A DNA stretch of 64,000 nucleotides from Ypsolopha sequella. Its lineage: Eukaryota > Arthropoda > Insecta > Lepidoptera > Ypsolophidae. The notes under the pieces are model-generated. The model saw only the letters and a list, made by a program, of their open reading frames with translations. It searched no databases and was not told where the DNA came from. Numbering within the stretch: the stretch's first letter is position 1; the number at the start of each line of letters is the position of its first letter. Both the position numbers and the translations under genes were made by a program. The DNA is taken from NCBI GenBank assembly GCA_934047225.1, contig OW203989.1:16715977-16779976 (forward strand). Reading direction: 5' to 3'. Of the stretch, positions 62,641 through 64,000 are shown in pieces.

Positions 62641-64000
62641 TAAAACAGTTACGATTGTGTACCCACAAACAAACAGTTTATTATATAAACTAAAGGAACC
62701 ATAACGTCTATGACTAGACTCTTGTTATTCACTAAGTGTTTCAAAAAAGAAGTTAAATGTATGTACGTATCAGCAGCAGAATTTAAATTAGATGGTGCAA
62801 TTTCCATTTAATCTAGTTACAAGATCTTACAATATTTTTTCGTGCACAAGGTGTAGCTGGTATGTTCGCAAGGTATTTGATAATTGCGGGTATTTAGACG
62901 ATGTGGAGTTGGAGCGAATTAATCTGTTTATTTTTAGTATTTATCTTTAACGGTACAAAAGTTATTGATTTGACATACGAACAACGGAGTATAACCTAAT
63001 GGGTCCCTTTTACCCTTTGCCTAAAGAAACCTAATAAAAATGGTCAGGTATTCTGAAGTGCCTATAGTAAAAGTTGATCTTTACGAGTATTTATCGTATG
63101 TTACCAGCTTTCATCTTGGAGGTTAGACCAGTGGTTCCCAAACATAAATGAACTATGACCCATTTAAAAAACACAAAGATTGAGGACCAACTAAGACTTT
63201 GTTAAGTACATAAGAAGGAGGTGAAGGATATAAAAATTTGCATAAACCGTGTGGCTAAACATCCGCCGTGGGATTCACATTGCATGTTGGCCTGTATACT
63301 AGAAACCAGCTTGTGAACCACCACTGGGTTGCGACCCAAACTTTGGGAAATGTTGGGTTAGACTATTAACTGCTACACGATTTCCGCATCCTCCAAGTCC
63401 AGCGACTTTCTTGAACTCTCAGTATTGCGATTCTCAAAGAGGGCCAAAGACATTCTAAATCTGGATGTTTTCTACATTGAGCAACAATGTGTGTACTGAT
63501 ATGAACCACAGACAAGTGCCATAGACAAGGCAATAAAAAGTTGTGTAAGTGCGTGTTGAAACGGCTGGGCGCTAGTCTTTCTTTTGTATCGCGTTCAAGA
63601 TCAAATCGTGATCTTGGCTGGCACGGCCATGGTCGCCAGTCATTTCATTGTTTCCACAAATTTTCGGTTGGTAACCACCTTCATTCATAACTTAGGATTG
63701 ATGACTGTGATACAATTTTATTGTCTTAACTTTAGAAATAGTTTTAATGCCATCCATAGTAAAAATATAAAATTAAGAGTCTATAATACCTCACATTGCT
63801 TCGCATGATCCTCTGTTATATCAACAATACTATACCAATCGCTCTGGAATAATTTAATAGTAAAGTTGGGGACTATGATACGCTCTGAGAGTGGAGAAAA
63901 ACTGATTCTATTAAATTTCTTCGATTGAAAAAAAATGCTAAGTTTCCTTCAAACTGTAAAATAAACCGCTAGTTTTCAATAAGTACTAAATAATATTATG
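62640..64000. other. Yellow gene 2 intron, no further exon seen
   Basis: Positions 62940-63040 resemble a decayed tail of the lepidopteran dispersed repeat. I searched for the expected next yellow-family exon and found none, so it lies beyond 64000 or was missed. Confidence 0.4.

Overview
The window is nuclear DNA from an insect, almost certainly a moth or butterfly (Lepidoptera). It is AT-rich and intron-rich. It carries at least seven copies of the dispersed repeat whose head reads GGCCAAGTGCGAGTCGGACT and whose tail carries GACAGACGGACAGAC and GGTACGGAACCCTA, a hallmark of lepidopteran genomes. There are no operons, CRISPR arrays or prokaryotic signals. Coding sequence is limited to three split host genes; the rest is introns and transposon-derived DNA.

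Layout. (1) About 431-12120, plus strand: the 3' part of a ubiquitin-specific protease of the USP31/USP43 type. Ten exons join without a phase conflict and code for 715 residues. They include two CxxC pairs of the zinc ribbon and the catalytic His box; the Cys box lies upstream of the window. (2) 12121-16003: a convergent intergenic gap packed with inverted-repeat (MITE-like) elements, including one nested inside another. (3) 28855-16004, minus strand: a complete five-exon yellow/major-royal-jelly family gene of 353 residues with a signal peptide. (4) 28856-57802: about 29 kb with no host gene recognised. It holds a six-copy 52-bp tandem array next to a decayed endonuclease-bearing non-LTR retrotransposon 3' end, a 3.6-kb palindrome, many short inverted-repeat elements and several local duplications. 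(5) 57827 to the right edge, plus strand: the first two coding exons of a second yellow-family gene of a different subtype, continuing outside the window. The two yellow genes diverge head to head, consistent with the clustering known for this family.

The most unusual structure is the palindrome at 32.24-35.83 kb. Each arm carries a degraded copy of the same intron-containing gene. Its product combines three acidic motifs resembling the active site of FEN/PIN nucleases with a cysteine-rich tesmin/CXC-like tail. The arms differ by a few percent, share at least one frameshifting lesion, carry at least one arm-private lesion, and both end at the same short terminal repeat. This looks like a mobile element with two identical 3' ends.

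A second theme is that five unrelated short repeat families in this window all end exactly at TTAA, with nearly constant lengths within a family. This suggests mobilisation by TTAA-targeting transposases. All gene models were read by eye from splice signals and frame; no alignment or database search was run.
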